Shown: positions 1 through 6,187 of the stretch, piece by piece | Layout of the letters: every line of letters begins with the position of its first letter | How positions within the stretch are numbered: the first letter of the stretch is position 1 | Origin: Candidatus Zhuqueibacterota bacterium | GTDB lineage: Bacteria > SM23-31 | Direction: 5' to 3' | Length of the DNA: 8,586 bases | Assembly (NCBI GenBank): GCA_022562855.1 | Contig: JADFON010000052.1 | Span: forward strand, 1-8,586 | Made by a program: the position numbers and the translations under genes | The notes under the pieces: generated by a model | Database searches by the model: none | What the model was told of the DNA's origin: nothing | The model's input: the letters and a program-made list of their open reading frames with translations, nothing else

Positions 1-1
1 G

Positions 2-43
2 AATAATCTGGCAACCATAATGGCTCCGGGAAGCGGACGTTAG
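2..43 (+). CDS. Possible C-terminal tail of an upstream gene (partial)
   Basis: Reading from base 2, one frame stays open for 13 codons (ending in the residues APGSGR) and stops at TAG 41-43; the other two forward frames stop within the first 18 bases. This could be the end of a protein whose body lies before the window. Thirteen codons are too few to name a family, and an open stretch this short can occur by chance. The 63 bases after the stop hold no further open frame of note. Confidence 0.22.
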   Translation, partial: NNLATIMAPGSGR

Positions 44-51
44 AGACACAT

Positions 52-70
52 AATTTAGTTCAATTTAGTT
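52..70 (+). repeat. Short tandem repeat of aatttagtt
   Basis: The nonamer aatttagtt occurs twice (52-60 and 62-70) with one base between, giving a 10-base period close to one helical turn. It lies in non-coding DNA upstream of the palindromes. It could be a paired protein-binding site or simple AT-rich chance; nothing else in the sequence decides between these. Confidence 0.3.
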
Positions 71-106
71 TTAAAGAGAGCGTTGCAAAACCCTAAAACA
101 GCGTAG

Positions 107-128
107 TTCGGGTCGTCCCTGACCCGAA
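107..128. repeat. Palindromic repeat unit 1 (8-bp stem)
   Basis: ttcgggtc (107-114) and gacccgaa (121-128) are perfect inverted repeats around the 6-base loop gtccct. No T run follows, so it is a poor intrinsic terminator. Its core closely resembles the reverse complement of the second palindrome at 144-163. The pair looks like a REP/BIME-type intergenic element rather than two unrelated hairpins. Confidence 0.6.
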
Positions 129-143
129 CATCTGTGCTCAAAG

Positions 144-163
144 CGGGGTCAGAGACGACCCCG
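144..163. repeat. Palindromic repeat unit 2 (7-bp stem), inverted relative to unit 1
   Basis: cggggtc (144-150) and gaccccg (157-163) are perfect inverted repeats around the loop agagac. Read on the minus strand, the unit is cggggtcgtctctgaccccg, nearly the same as the core cgggtcgtccctgacccg of the first unit, including the loop (gtctct against gtccct). The two units are therefore mirror copies separated by 15 bases. They can each fold alone or pair with each other as one long imperfect hairpin. Confidence 0.6.
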
Positions 164-185
164 TATACAGATTATTGGGCTTTTT

Positions 186-214
186 TTGGCAATTATGCAA
201 CAGTCTCATATGTT
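186..214 (+). promoter_or_regulatory. Candidate sigma70-type promoter for the lipoprotein gene
   Basis: TTGGCA (186-191, 5 of 6 to the -35 consensus), a 17-base spacer, and TATGTT (209-214, 4 of 6 to the -10 consensus). It would start transcription about 38 bases before the preferred lipoprotein start at 259. A direct repeat of atatgttct (208-216 and 219-227, 11-base period) overlaps the -10 and start region and might be an operator. Supported only by motif matches. Confidence 0.35.
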
Positions 215-247
215 CTAAATATGTTCTTATTGATGTTATTTGCTTAT

Positions 248-251
248 GGAG
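248..251 (+). promoter_or_regulatory. Ribosome-binding site fixing the lipoprotein start at 259
   Basis: GGAG at 248-251 lies 7 bases before ATG 259, a normal spacing. A longer open frame begins at a TTG at 175, but it has no such site and would put 28 unlikely residues before a clear signal peptide. The site therefore decides for ATG 259. Confidence 0.55.
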
Positions 252-258
252 CAATTTG

Positions 259-711
259 ATGTCGGGTATTAAATGTGGAATTGAGAAAAACAGACTGCCA
301 TCCGTATTTATTTGGGTGATCGTTTTGTTATTGAATGGATGTACAACGGCGGTCGAAAACGACCACGATGCCATATTAGATTCGTACGTGCAGACTATGC
401 GTGCCTTCTCGCGTGAGGACCTTCGCGGCGTAATGAGAACCATATCCAAGGAATTTCACTCTAAAGAAGAAAATCAGACTAATTATGATGAAGTGTTTCA
501 GTTCCGAAGACTTTTCATACTTAACAACAGTAATGTATCTGTAAATTTTACAGAAATCAACATCAATATAGATGAATTTACCGCCACAGTATCACTAAAA
601 GTCAACATCAGAACCGATCAAATGGTCAACGAATGGGAGGAAATCGACACATTGCAAAAAAGAAACGGTAAATGGGAGATCGTTTCGTGGAATAGGTTGG
701 AAAGCAGGTAA
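259..711 (+). CDS. Small secreted lipoprotein with NTF2-like fold (hypothetical)
   Basis: Predicted 150-residue lipoprotein of unknown specific role. From ATG 259 the N-terminus has basic residues (K10, R12), a hydrophobic stretch (about 14-25) and the lipobox L-N-G-C with Cys28 as the lipidated residue. Mature protein would start C-T-T, with no Asp at +2, which fits the outer membrane if a Lol system is present. The remaining ~120 residues begin with a helix (DAILDSYVQTMRAFSREDL) and end with strands carrying a G-K-W-E-I-V-S-W motif; this pattern is typical of NTF2/SnoaL-like domains (DUF4440-like), which bind small molecules or serve as enzyme scaffolds. No catalytic residue can be assigned. 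The frame can be extended to a TTG at 175, but the ribosome-binding site and signal peptide favour 259. The radical SAM gene starts 5 bases after its stop, so they are probably co-transcribed. Lipoprotein call is fairly sure; the fold is inference. Confidence 0.75.
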   Translation: MSGIKCGIEKNRLPSVFIWVIVLLLNGCTTAVENDHDAILDSYVQTMRAFSREDLRGVMRTISKEFHSKEENQTNYDEVFQFRRLFILNNSNVSVNFTEININIDEFTATVSLKVNIRTDQMVNEWEEIDTLQKRNGKWEIVSWNRLESR

Positions 712-716
712 CTTTA

Positions 717-1670
717 ATGCTCAGATATTTTTCTCATAACCAGCACTTGAAAGATATATTTGATTTTCCGGTCGCTAAAGTGTGTATCGATGCGGGGTTC
801 ACTTGCCCAAACAGGGACGGATCAAAAGGATACGGCGGTTGTATTTATTGTAACGATAAAGGATCGGGAGCGCCTTATATAAAGAAAGATTTATCATGGA
901 TAGAGCAATATGAAAATAGCAGAAACCTGCTCTTGAAACGGAATCCGGATACAAAATTCATTATATATTTCCAGGCGTTTTCAAATACCTATGCACCGAT
1001 AGACTATTTGGAGAATTTATATACCTCGGCATTAGCTTTAAAGGATGTAGTGGGTATTTCCATAGGCACTAGACCGGATTGTGTTACTTCTGGTATTTTG
1101 GATTTATTGAGAGATTTGTCAAAAGATACTTATCTTCTTCTTGAGTATGGTTTGGAATCGATTCATAATAAAACCCTTGAATTCATTAACAGGCAGCATA
1201 CTTATGGAGATTTATTGGCGGCATATGGTGAAGCAAAAAATAGAAATATTAATGTATGCCTTCATATTATTAACGGATTACCCGGTGAATCCGCGACCGA
1301 TATTTTAGAAACGGCTAAAACTGTAGGTCAATTAGAACCGGACGGGATAAAAATACACTCTCTCTACATAGAGACCGGTACACAATTGTACAATTACTAC
1401 CGTAAAAATCCATGGCATATATTCACGGAAGAGGAGTATGTCGAGATTGCCGCCCGTTGTATAGAATTAATGCCGCAAACGACTGTAATACACCGGTTGA
1501 TAGGGGAGGCAATCCCTGATAGATTAGTCGTACCTGAGTGGTCAAAGAACAAACATAAAGTTCTAAATTCTATCAATAAAAAACTTTGTGAATGGAAATC
1601 ACGTCAAGGAGCTAAATTCATTCCGGCACGCAGTTTTAAATACAAAGAATTGGAAATAGAACATGTCTGA
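717..1670 (+). CDS. YhcC/TIGR01212-family radical SAM protein
   Basis: A 317-residue radical SAM enzyme of the COG1242 family (E. coli YhcC), close to usual family length. The 4Fe-4S cluster ligands are Cys30, Cys42 and Cys45 in the family-specific C-X11-C-X2-C arrangement (TCPNRDG...GGCIYC) rather than the common CX3CX2C. Other family motifs follow in order: FQAFSNTYAP (85-94), SIGTRPDC (115-122), LEYGLESIH (142-150), INGLPGE (185-191), KIHSLYIETGT (212-222), and a C-terminal HRLIGE (259-264). The barrel resembles the Elp3/oxygen-independent coproporphyrinogen oxidase group. The family's physiological reaction is not settled to my knowledge, so none is assigned. ATG 717 has an AGG 8 bases upstream and lies 5 bases after the lipoprotein gene. 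Its last 8 bases overlap the start of the small membrane protein gene, suggesting translational coupling. Confidence 0.93.
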   Translation: MLRYFSHNQHLKDIFDFPVAKVCIDAGFTCPNRDGSKGYGGCIYCNDKGSGAPYIKKDLSWIEQYENSRNLLLKRNPDTKFIIYFQAFSNTYAPIDYLENLYTSALALKDVVGISIGTRPDCVTSGILDLLRDLSKDTYLLLEYGLESIHNKTLEFINRQHTYGDLLAAYGEAKNRNINVCLHIINGLPGESATDILETAKTVGQLEPDGIKIHSLYIETGTQLYNYYRKNPWHIFTEEEYVEIAARCIELMPQTTVIHRLIGEAIPDRLVVPEWSKNKHKVLNSINKKLCEWKSRQGAKFIPARSFKYKELEIEHV

Positions 1671-1917
1671 GCAACCAAAAGGTTCGGTTCTGATTGGTTT
1701 TCTGTGGATGTTTTTTCTTTCTATACTTTTGGTCTGGCTCCCGGTTATAGGGCAATTTATTGCAGGATTTGTAGGAGGGAAAAGAGCCGGGGGTGTTGGA
1801 AGTGCGCTTTTGGCATTTTTTTTTACCGGCAATAGTTTTTTCACTGCTCTTTATATGGATATTTCCGTTAATTCCGGTTATTGGGATATCTTTGGCAGTT
1901 TTATTAGTGTTTTTTAA
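1663..1917 (+). CDS. Small membrane protein, reading frame broken by a frameshift in T9
   Basis: As written the frame gives 84 residues. The first 53 look like a real membrane protein: a hydrophobic segment (about 8-30) ending in W-L-P-V-I-G, then AGFVGGKRAGG (34-44), a glycine-rich turn seen in small integral membrane proteins. After the run of nine T at 1816-1824 the sequence becomes unlike a membrane protein (TGNSFF..., then many polar residues). In the +1 frame it continues as a convincing membrane segment to TAA 1964-1966. Skipping one T restores a 100-residue protein with two or three further hydrophobic stretches and a terminal GAIVGG motif that echoes the first. ATG 1663 overlaps the radical SAM gene by 8 bases. 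I cannot name the family. The frameshift may be a sequencing error, a true mutation, or slippage on the homopolymer. Confidence 0.6.
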   Translation: MSEQPKGSVLIGFLWMFFLSILLVWLPVIGQFIAGFVGGKRAGGVGSALLAFFFTGNSFFTALYMDISVNSGYWDIFGSFISVF

Positions 1918-1966
1918 TTTTTCTTTGTTTTGCGGTGCAATAGTCGGGGGAGCGTTAAATTCGTAA
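1823..1966 (+). pseudogene. Out-of-frame C-terminal half of the small membrane protein
   Basis: This 47-codon segment, read one base out of frame from the gene above, starts LPAIVFSLLF, continues through IPVIGISLAVLLVF, and ends GAIVGGALNS before TAA 1964-1966. It is strongly hydrophobic and glycine-punctuated, in keeping with the N-terminal half (which has WLPVIG and AGFVGG). The two halves join as A-F-F-L-P if the T run has eight bases instead of nine. It has no start codon or ribosome-binding site of its own, so it is a continuation rather than a separate gene. Confidence 0.6.
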
Positions 1967-2086
1967 TTTTCTTCAAATGTAACCTAACTGTAATATATTA
2001 TTTGAATATTGGAATGGGGCGCGATTTATTGTTCCCCTGATTTTTTAGACAGGACTTAACTACTTTCTACAATACAACTAAATTCT

Positions 2087-2127
2087 CCCCGCTCAAGGTT
2101 GCATTTTTTATTCTGAGACGGGGTTTT
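2087..2127 (+). terminator. Terminator-like hairpin upstream of the yajC promoter
   Basis: CCCCG (2087-2091) plus CTCA (2092-2095) pair with TGAG (2114-2117) and CGGGG (2119-2123), a 9-bp stem with one bulged A and an 18-base loop, followed by TTTT. It lies between the small membrane protein and the yajC promoter, where the first gene group would be expected to end. The short T tail and large loop make it a moderate candidate. The rest of 1967-2086 holds nothing I can support. Confidence 0.4.
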
Positions 2128-2130
2128 CTC

Positions 2131-2159
2131 TTGAAGAATTGGATTTTTTCTTATATATT
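2131..2159 (+). promoter_or_regulatory. Promoter of the yajC-def-fmt-rsmB operon
   Basis: TTGAAG (2131-2136) and TATATT (2154-2159) with an exact 17-base spacer, a good sigma70-type match. It begins a few bases after the terminator-like hairpin and about 42 bases before the yajC start. Transcription would start near 2166. Confidence 0.55.
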
Positions 2160-2191
2160 CAATTCAATATTTTTCATTTTACTCTAACTTT

Positions 2192-2196
2192 GGAGG
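2192..2196 (+). promoter_or_regulatory. Ribosome-binding site supporting the TTG start of yajC
   Basis: GGAGG at 2192-2196, four bases before TTG 2201. Spacing is short but the match is strong. No ATG lies in frame until inside the membrane segment, so TTG 2201 is the only start that gives a normal YajC N-terminus. Confidence 0.6.
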
Positions 2197-2200
2197 AACA

Positions 2201-2515
2201 TTGTTATCTTTTCTTTTTGCATGGATTGCTTCTTCTAATCAAGATGCGAATCCATTAGTCGTAATGATGCCCCTGTTTCTAATAGTATTGATTTTCTATT
2301 TTCTGATGATCCGCCCCCAGGCAAAGAGGCAAAAAGCGCAACGAGCCATGCTTGAAAACCTGCAAAAAGGAGACGATGTAATTGCGGCAGGCGGGATCAA
2401 GGGAAAAATATCAGGAATAAAAGAGAAGGAAGATATTATAATCTTGAAAATTGATAACGACGTAAAAATTGAAATATTAAAATCTTCGGTTTCGACTGTC
2501 CTCAATAAAGAATAA
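2201..2515 (+). CDS. yajC: Preprotein translocase subunit YajC
   Basis: YajC is a small single-span inner-membrane protein that associates with SecDF and the SecYEG translocon. The 104-residue product has the family layout: a short periplasmic N-terminus, one membrane helix (about 18-37, VMMPLFLIVLIFYFLMI), the signature R-P-Q-x-K-R-Q-K at 38-45, and a cytoplasmic domain with KGDDVIAAGGIKGKI (56-70) and K-I-D-N-D-V-K-I-E-I-L-K-S-S-V near the end. Length is normal for the family. The gene starts with TTG. It is not followed by secD and secF, its usual partners in many bacteria; it heads an operon with def one base after its stop. Identification rests on clear family motifs. Confidence 0.95.
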   Translation: MLSFLFAWIASSNQDANPLVVMMPLFLIVLIFYFLMIRPQAKRQKAQRAMLENLQKGDDVIAAGGIKGKISGIKEKEDIIILKIDNDVKIEILKSSVSTVLNKE

Positions 2516-2516
2516 A

Positions 2517-3038
2517 ATGGCAATAAGGCAAATATTGATATATGGTGACCCAGGGTTGCACGAAAAAGCCGAAACAGTCGACGATTTGAATGACGATATA
2601 CAAGAACTAATAGACGATATGTTTCAGACTATGTTTGAAGCCAAAGGAGTAGGTCTTGCCGCAACTCAAATAGGCGTCAATAAATCTGTCGTAGTTATCG
2701 ATATGGTTGAGGATGAAGATATCCATGAAATGGGAACAATGCTTTCAATGGTAAACATGGAAATCCACGACAAAACGGGAATGACATTATTTGAAGAAGG
2801 CTGTCTTTCAATACCCGGAGTTACAGCCGATATCGACCGACCGGAGGCAATAACCGTCAAATTCGTGAACAGAAAAGGCGATTGGGAAGAATTTAGCTGC
2901 GACGGTCTATTGGCGCGGATAATTCAGCACGAATACGATCATTTACAGGGAATATTATTTGTTCAGCATTTGAGCGCCTCAGAGAAAAAAAAGCTTCTCC
3001 CTCAACTCCGGAAGCTCGCAAAAGGTGTAGAAGCATGA
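2517..3038 (+). CDS. def: Peptide deformylase
   Basis: Metal-dependent (usually Fe2+) hydrolase that removes the N-formyl group from the first methionine of new proteins at the ribosome exit. All three family motifs are present in the 173-residue product: GVGLAATQIG (44-53), EGCLS (94-98, with metal-ligand Cys96), and HEYDH (138-142, with metal ligands His138 and His142 and catalytic Glu139). Length is normal. ATG 2517 begins one base after the yajC stop, with only a weak A-rich ribosome-binding region, so translation probably depends on coupling. The stop overlaps the fmt start as ATGA. Def and Fmt act on opposite ends of the same formyl-methionine cycle, which explains their pairing. Confidence 0.98.
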   Translation: MAIRQILIYGDPGLHEKAETVDDLNDDIQELIDDMFQTMFEAKGVGLAATQIGVNKSVVVIDMVEDEDIHEMGTMLSMVNMEIHDKTGMTLFEEGCLSIPGVTADIDRPEAITVKFVNRKGDWEEFSCDGLLARIIQHEYDHLQGILFVQHLSASEKKKLLPQLRKLAKGVEA

Positions 3039-3982
3039 GAGTCGTCTTTATGGGCACACCAGAATTTGCGGTTCCCAGTTTAACACTAATAGAAAAATCA
3101 AGTAAACACAATATAATAAGCGTAGTTACTTCTGCCGATAAACCACAGGGAAGAGGACGCAGGATAACACCTTCCCCTGTTAAATCCTGTGCATTGCTAT
3201 CAGGTCATTCTTTTCTCCAGCCAAAAAGTCTAAAAGATCCGCATTTCTATCAAAAAATTCAATTTCTGAAGCCTGATGTATTTGTTGTGGTAGCCTTCCG
3301 TATTTTGCCTGAAGAATTGTTTTCTATACCTGAATATGGCGCGATTAATCTACATGCGTCATTGTTGCCGCAATACAGGGGCGCTGCTCCGATACAATGG
3401 GCAATTATGAACGGCGAAAGAAAAACCGGTCTTACAACTTTTCAAATAGACAGTGGTGTCGATACCGGTAGGATAATGTTGCAGGAAGAGATAGATATAA
3501 AGCCCGGAGAAACAGCGGGTGACTTATCACTGAGAATGGCAGATTCCGGTGCACGTTTACTAATTAAAACGCTCGATAAACTTGAAGACGGAACGCTTGT
3601 CCCTGTAGACCAGTCTACCGGAGTGAGTTCGAAGGCGCCGAAAATTACACCCGATATGCTTGAAATTGATTGGAATTTTCCAGCCAGTGCGATTGTCAAC
3701 AAAATTCTCGGATTATCTCCAGAACCTACTGCATACTTTCTGTATAAAGAAATGCGAATCAAGGTATTCAAGGCAAAAGAAATTTTTGGTTCTGGTTCGG
3801 AGGGAAAGTTTCCCGGGACCATTGCCTGTGCAGACACTGATGAGGGGCTAATTATTAGGGCAAAAAATAATGCCGTTCAGATATTGGAAGTACAGCGGGA
3901 AGGCAAGAACCGGATGTCCGCAGAAGATTTATTGCGCGGATTGGACATAAATGCAGGGGAAGTAATTCAACAAAATAAATAA
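3035..3982 (+). CDS. fmt: Methionyl-tRNA formyltransferase
   Basis: Transfers a formyl group from 10-formyltetrahydrofolate to Met-tRNA(fMet) for initiation. The 315-residue protein has the usual two domains. The N-terminal transferase domain starts VVFMGTPEFAVPSL and contains SADKPQGRGRR (33-43), the catalytic Asn105 and His107 in INLHASLLP, the folate-site SLLPQYRGAAPI (109-120), and catalytic Asp143 in GVDTG. The C-terminal tRNA-binding domain (about 205-315) includes DWNFPASAIVNKILGLSPEP and ends in a family-like RGLDINAGEV. Length matches E. coli Fmt. Its start codon overlaps the def stop (ATGA), a sign of translational coupling; rsmB follows after 4 bases. Confidence 0.98.
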   Translation: MRVVFMGTPEFAVPSLTLIEKSSKHNIISVVTSADKPQGRGRRITPSPVKSCALLSGHSFLQPKSLKDPHFYQKIQFLKPDVFVVVAFRILPEELFSIPEYGAINLHASLLPQYRGAAPIQWAIMNGERKTGLTTFQIDSGVDTGRIMLQEEIDIKPGETAGDLSLRMADSGARLLIKTLDKLEDGTLVPVDQSTGVSSKAPKITPDMLEIDWNFPASAIVNKILGLSPEPTAYFLYKEMRIKVFKAKEIFGSGSEGKFPGTIACADTDEGLIIRAKNNAVQILEVQREGKNRMSAEDLLRGLDINAGEVIQQNK

Positions 3983-3986
3983 TAGA

Positions 3987-5321
3987 ATGACAGGTGAAGA
4001 CTTACGCGCAACAGCCGCCAATTATTTGAACCGCATATTTTACAAGAATGCCTACCACAATATTCTGATCTCCAAGATTAACACAAACCCGGATTTAACT
4101 TCACGGGACAGAGCCTACCTGACGGAGACAATTACCGGTGTAGTTGTCCTTCGGAAAAAACTCGAATGGATAATTTCCGCTTATTCCACTAAACCGATTA
4201 AAAAATTGGAACGGAATATATTGACCTTTCTTCTGATTGGCGTATATAATTTACTGGAAGATTCATATGTGCCGGAACATGCAGCTATCAACGAGGTCGT
4301 CGGAGCGGTGAAAATCCGAAGTAGCAAGAAAACAGCCGGTTTTGTTAATGGAATATTGCGGACTGTACAGAGAGAATCGTCAAATGTTTGCTTCCCGGCT
4401 CTCAAAAAAGATCCTGTTCTTAGTCTGTCCGTTCGGTATTCTCATCCGGAATGGATAGTGAAAAGGTGGCTAAGTAGATATGGTATAGAAAATACTGAGT
4501 TTTTGTGTGAATGGAACAATAAAAAAAAACCTGTCACAATCCGGGTGAACAAATCAAAAAAAGATTATAAAGATTTCATAAGTCATCTTAAACAAGAGAA
4601 ATTTCTCTTACAAGCAAATGATATTATCCCGTACATGTTTCAGGTTAATAATGCATCATTATTATTTGATTCGCCGTGGTTTGAAAACGGTTTTTTTTCG
4701 GTGCAGTCTATTTCATCGGCATTAGCGGTATTAGAGTTGAATCCTCAACCAGGCGAAACAGTTATTGATTTATGCGCGGCGCCTGGCGGTAAAACTACAT
4801 TTATGGCTGAGTTAATGCAGGGCAAAGGAACAATCACGGCAATCGATATCAATAAGAACAGGCTCAATCTTCTGAGAACCAACCTCAAAAGACTCAAATT
4901 TTCTTCCGTTACGATTAAATGCCTCGATGCAGCAAAAATTGATCATCTAAACGCGGATAAGATATTAGTAGACGTTCCATGTAGTGGGTTTGGGACATTA
5001 CCTCAAAAACCGGATATTCGATGGAAACGTAATCTTACCGATATTTTTGATTTAGCGAAATTACAGTATCAAATTTTAACGTCGGCAGCAAAGATTGTTA
5101 ATCCCAATGGAACTATTTTGTACAGTACTTGTACAATAGAACCGGAAGAAAACGAACAAATAATTGAAAAATTCTTGAGAAAAAATCATAATTTTGAGCT
5201 TTTGCCCGTGGAAATACTAAAAAGCGATATCGATGTTCTTGAGAATAGAGTTCTTACAGTGCTGCCTTTTGCACATAACCTGGATGGTTCTTTTATTGCT
5301 AAACTCAGGAAAATTGAGTAA
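3987..5321 (+). CDS. rsmB: 16S rRNA (cytosine-5-)-methyltransferase RsmB (Sun/Fmu)
   Basis: Methylates C967 (E. coli numbering) of 16S rRNA with S-adenosylmethionine. The 444-residue product has an N-terminal NusB-like RNA-binding domain (about 5-130, with PEHAAINEVVGAVK at 96-109 and FVNGILRTV at 119-127) and a C-terminal Rossmann methyltransferase domain. SAM motif I is DLCAAPGGKT (261-270); motif IV is DVPCSG with Cys332; the nucleophile is Cys382 in YSTCTIEPEENE. The end has the family DGSFIAKL (433-440). Motifs and length match well. It lies 4 bases after fmt, the classical def-fmt-rsmB order. The C-terminus is followed by a 64-base gap in which I see no convincing terminator, so transcription may continue into the PASTA gene. 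Confidence 0.97.
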   Translation: MTGEDLRATAANYLNRIFYKNAYHNILISKINTNPDLTSRDRAYLTETITGVVVLRKKLEWIISAYSTKPIKKLERNILTFLLIGVYNLLEDSYVPEHAAINEVVGAVKIRSSKKTAGFVNGILRTVQRESSNVCFPALKKDPVLSLSVRYSHPEWIVKRWLSRYGIENTEFLCEWNNKKKPVTIRVNKSKKDYKDFISHLKQEKFLLQANDIIPYMFQVNNASLLFDSPWFENGFFSVQSISSALAVLELNPQPGETVIDLCAAPGGKTTFMAELMQGKGTITAIDINKNRLNLLRTNLKRLKFSSVTIKCLDAAKIDHLNADKILVDVPCSGFGTLPQKPDIRWKRNLTDIFDLAKLQYQILTSAAKIVNPNGTILYSTCTIEPEENEQIIEKFLRKNHNFELLPVEILKSDIDVLENRVLTVLPFAHNLDGSFIAKLRKIE

Positions 5322-5385
5322 ATTTGCAATGTGCATTCTAATATAACCTGCAAGCTTTGACTTATTAAAAACAAAAATAAATAAA

Positions 5386-6162
5386 ATGCCGGAATATTTC
5401 ACATCAAAATATTCAAAGTTCACTAAGTATATTAAATACTTTCTTGTGATATCCTCATCTTTTTTTATACTATTCCTTATAATGGACAAAATTGTTATGC
5501 CCTTATATGTCCGTCTTGGTGATGAAATCGAGGTTCCGGATGTTACAGAAAAAACGGACGTTGAAGCTGTTTTAGAACTAAGAAGATATGGTTTTGAGGC
5601 AGAGATAACCGTCCAAAAATATGATCCCTACCACGCTAAAAACATTATTCTCTCGCAAATACCCGAACCCTATACAAGAGTCAAAAAGGGACGTAAAGTT
5701 GTCTTGACGCGCAGTCTTGGCGAAAGGAATGTTATAGTACCGAATCTCATAAGTTTGTCAGTACGGAATGCTGAGCTTGAATTATCGAGAAACAACCTGA
5801 GGAAGGGGGAAATATTTTACAATCCTTCCGCAGAGTTCCCGGAAGGAGTTATAATAAGTCAATCATATGAAGCGGGAATGGTCGTGAGGGGAGCAACCGT
5901 AATTGACATAACTGTCAGCGAAGGTCCGGTTTCTCAAAAAAGTATTGTGCCGTCTTTACAAGAAAAAACCTTAGATAACGCCACAAGAATATCCCGGGAT
6001 AACAAACTCAAATTAGTTGTTATTGATGCCCTGATCAATAATGACTATCTTCCCAATACTATATTAATTCAGTATCCCCAACCTGGGGATACACTATCCT
6101 CAGGCGATTCTGTTCTTGTTGTAATTAGTAAAATAGATAGTATTGCCAGAAAAATTCCATAG
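5386..6162 (+). CDS. Membrane-anchored protein with three PASTA domains, no kinase domain
   Basis: 258 residues: a short basic N-terminus, one membrane helix (about 17-40, including FLVISSSFFILFLIM), then three extracytoplasmic PASTA repeats, about 47-112 (EVPDVTEKT... ending VVLTRSLGE), 115-181 (VIVPNLISLS... ending ITVSEGP) and 187-250 (IVPSLQEKT... ending VLVVISKI). PASTA domains are known from Ser/Thr kinases such as PrkC/PknB and from some penicillin-binding proteins, where they bind peptidoglycan fragments or aid septal localisation. Here no kinase or transpeptidase domain is present, and the upstream gene ends as a complete RsmB, so this is not a truncated kinase by a simple split. It sits between rsmB and rpe, the place where prkC lies in Firmicutes. 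No Shine-Dalgarno site precedes ATG 5386. A cell-wall sensing or division role is inference. Confidence 0.9.
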   Translation: MPEYFTSKYSKFTKYIKYFLVISSSFFILFLIMDKIVMPLYVRLGDEIEVPDVTEKTDVEAVLELRRYGFEAEITVQKYDPYHAKNIILSQIPEPYTRVKKGRKVVLTRSLGERNVIVPNLISLSVRNAELELSRNNLRKGEIFYNPSAEFPEGVIISQSYEAGMVVRGATVIDITVSEGPVSQKSIVPSLQEKTLDNATRISRDNKLKLVVIDALINNDYLPNTILIQYPQPGDTLSSGDSVLVVISKIDSIARKIP

Positions 6163-6187
6163 ACCATACCATAAATATTACTGATAA

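Noticed and set aside
175-258. N-terminal extension of the lipoprotein frame back to a TTG at 175
   Set aside because: It lacks a ribosome-binding site, would overlap the predicted promoter, and would put 28 residues before a well-formed signal peptide and lipobox.
138-449. Open frame on the minus strand across the palindrome and the lipoprotein start
   Set aside because: It overlaps a signal peptide-encoding region and the palindromes, with no recognisable protein features.
2016-2046. GGGG...CCCC hairpin followed by a T run after the small membrane protein
   Set aside because: Only a 4-bp stem with a 14-base loop; too weak to call a terminator, though it may assist the hairpin at 2087.
1967-2200. 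Possible tRNA or small RNA gene in the gap before yajC
   Set aside because: No cloverleaf or conserved T-loop is visible; the gap is explained by a terminator-like hairpin and a promoter.
3442-3837. Long open frame on the minus strand inside fmt
   Set aside because: It is fully antisense to a gene with all catalytic motifs and shows no family features or ribosome-binding site.
5322-5385. Possible promoter in the rsmB-PASTA gap
   Set aside because: TTGCAA and TTGACT occur but neither has a -10 match at an acceptable spacing.
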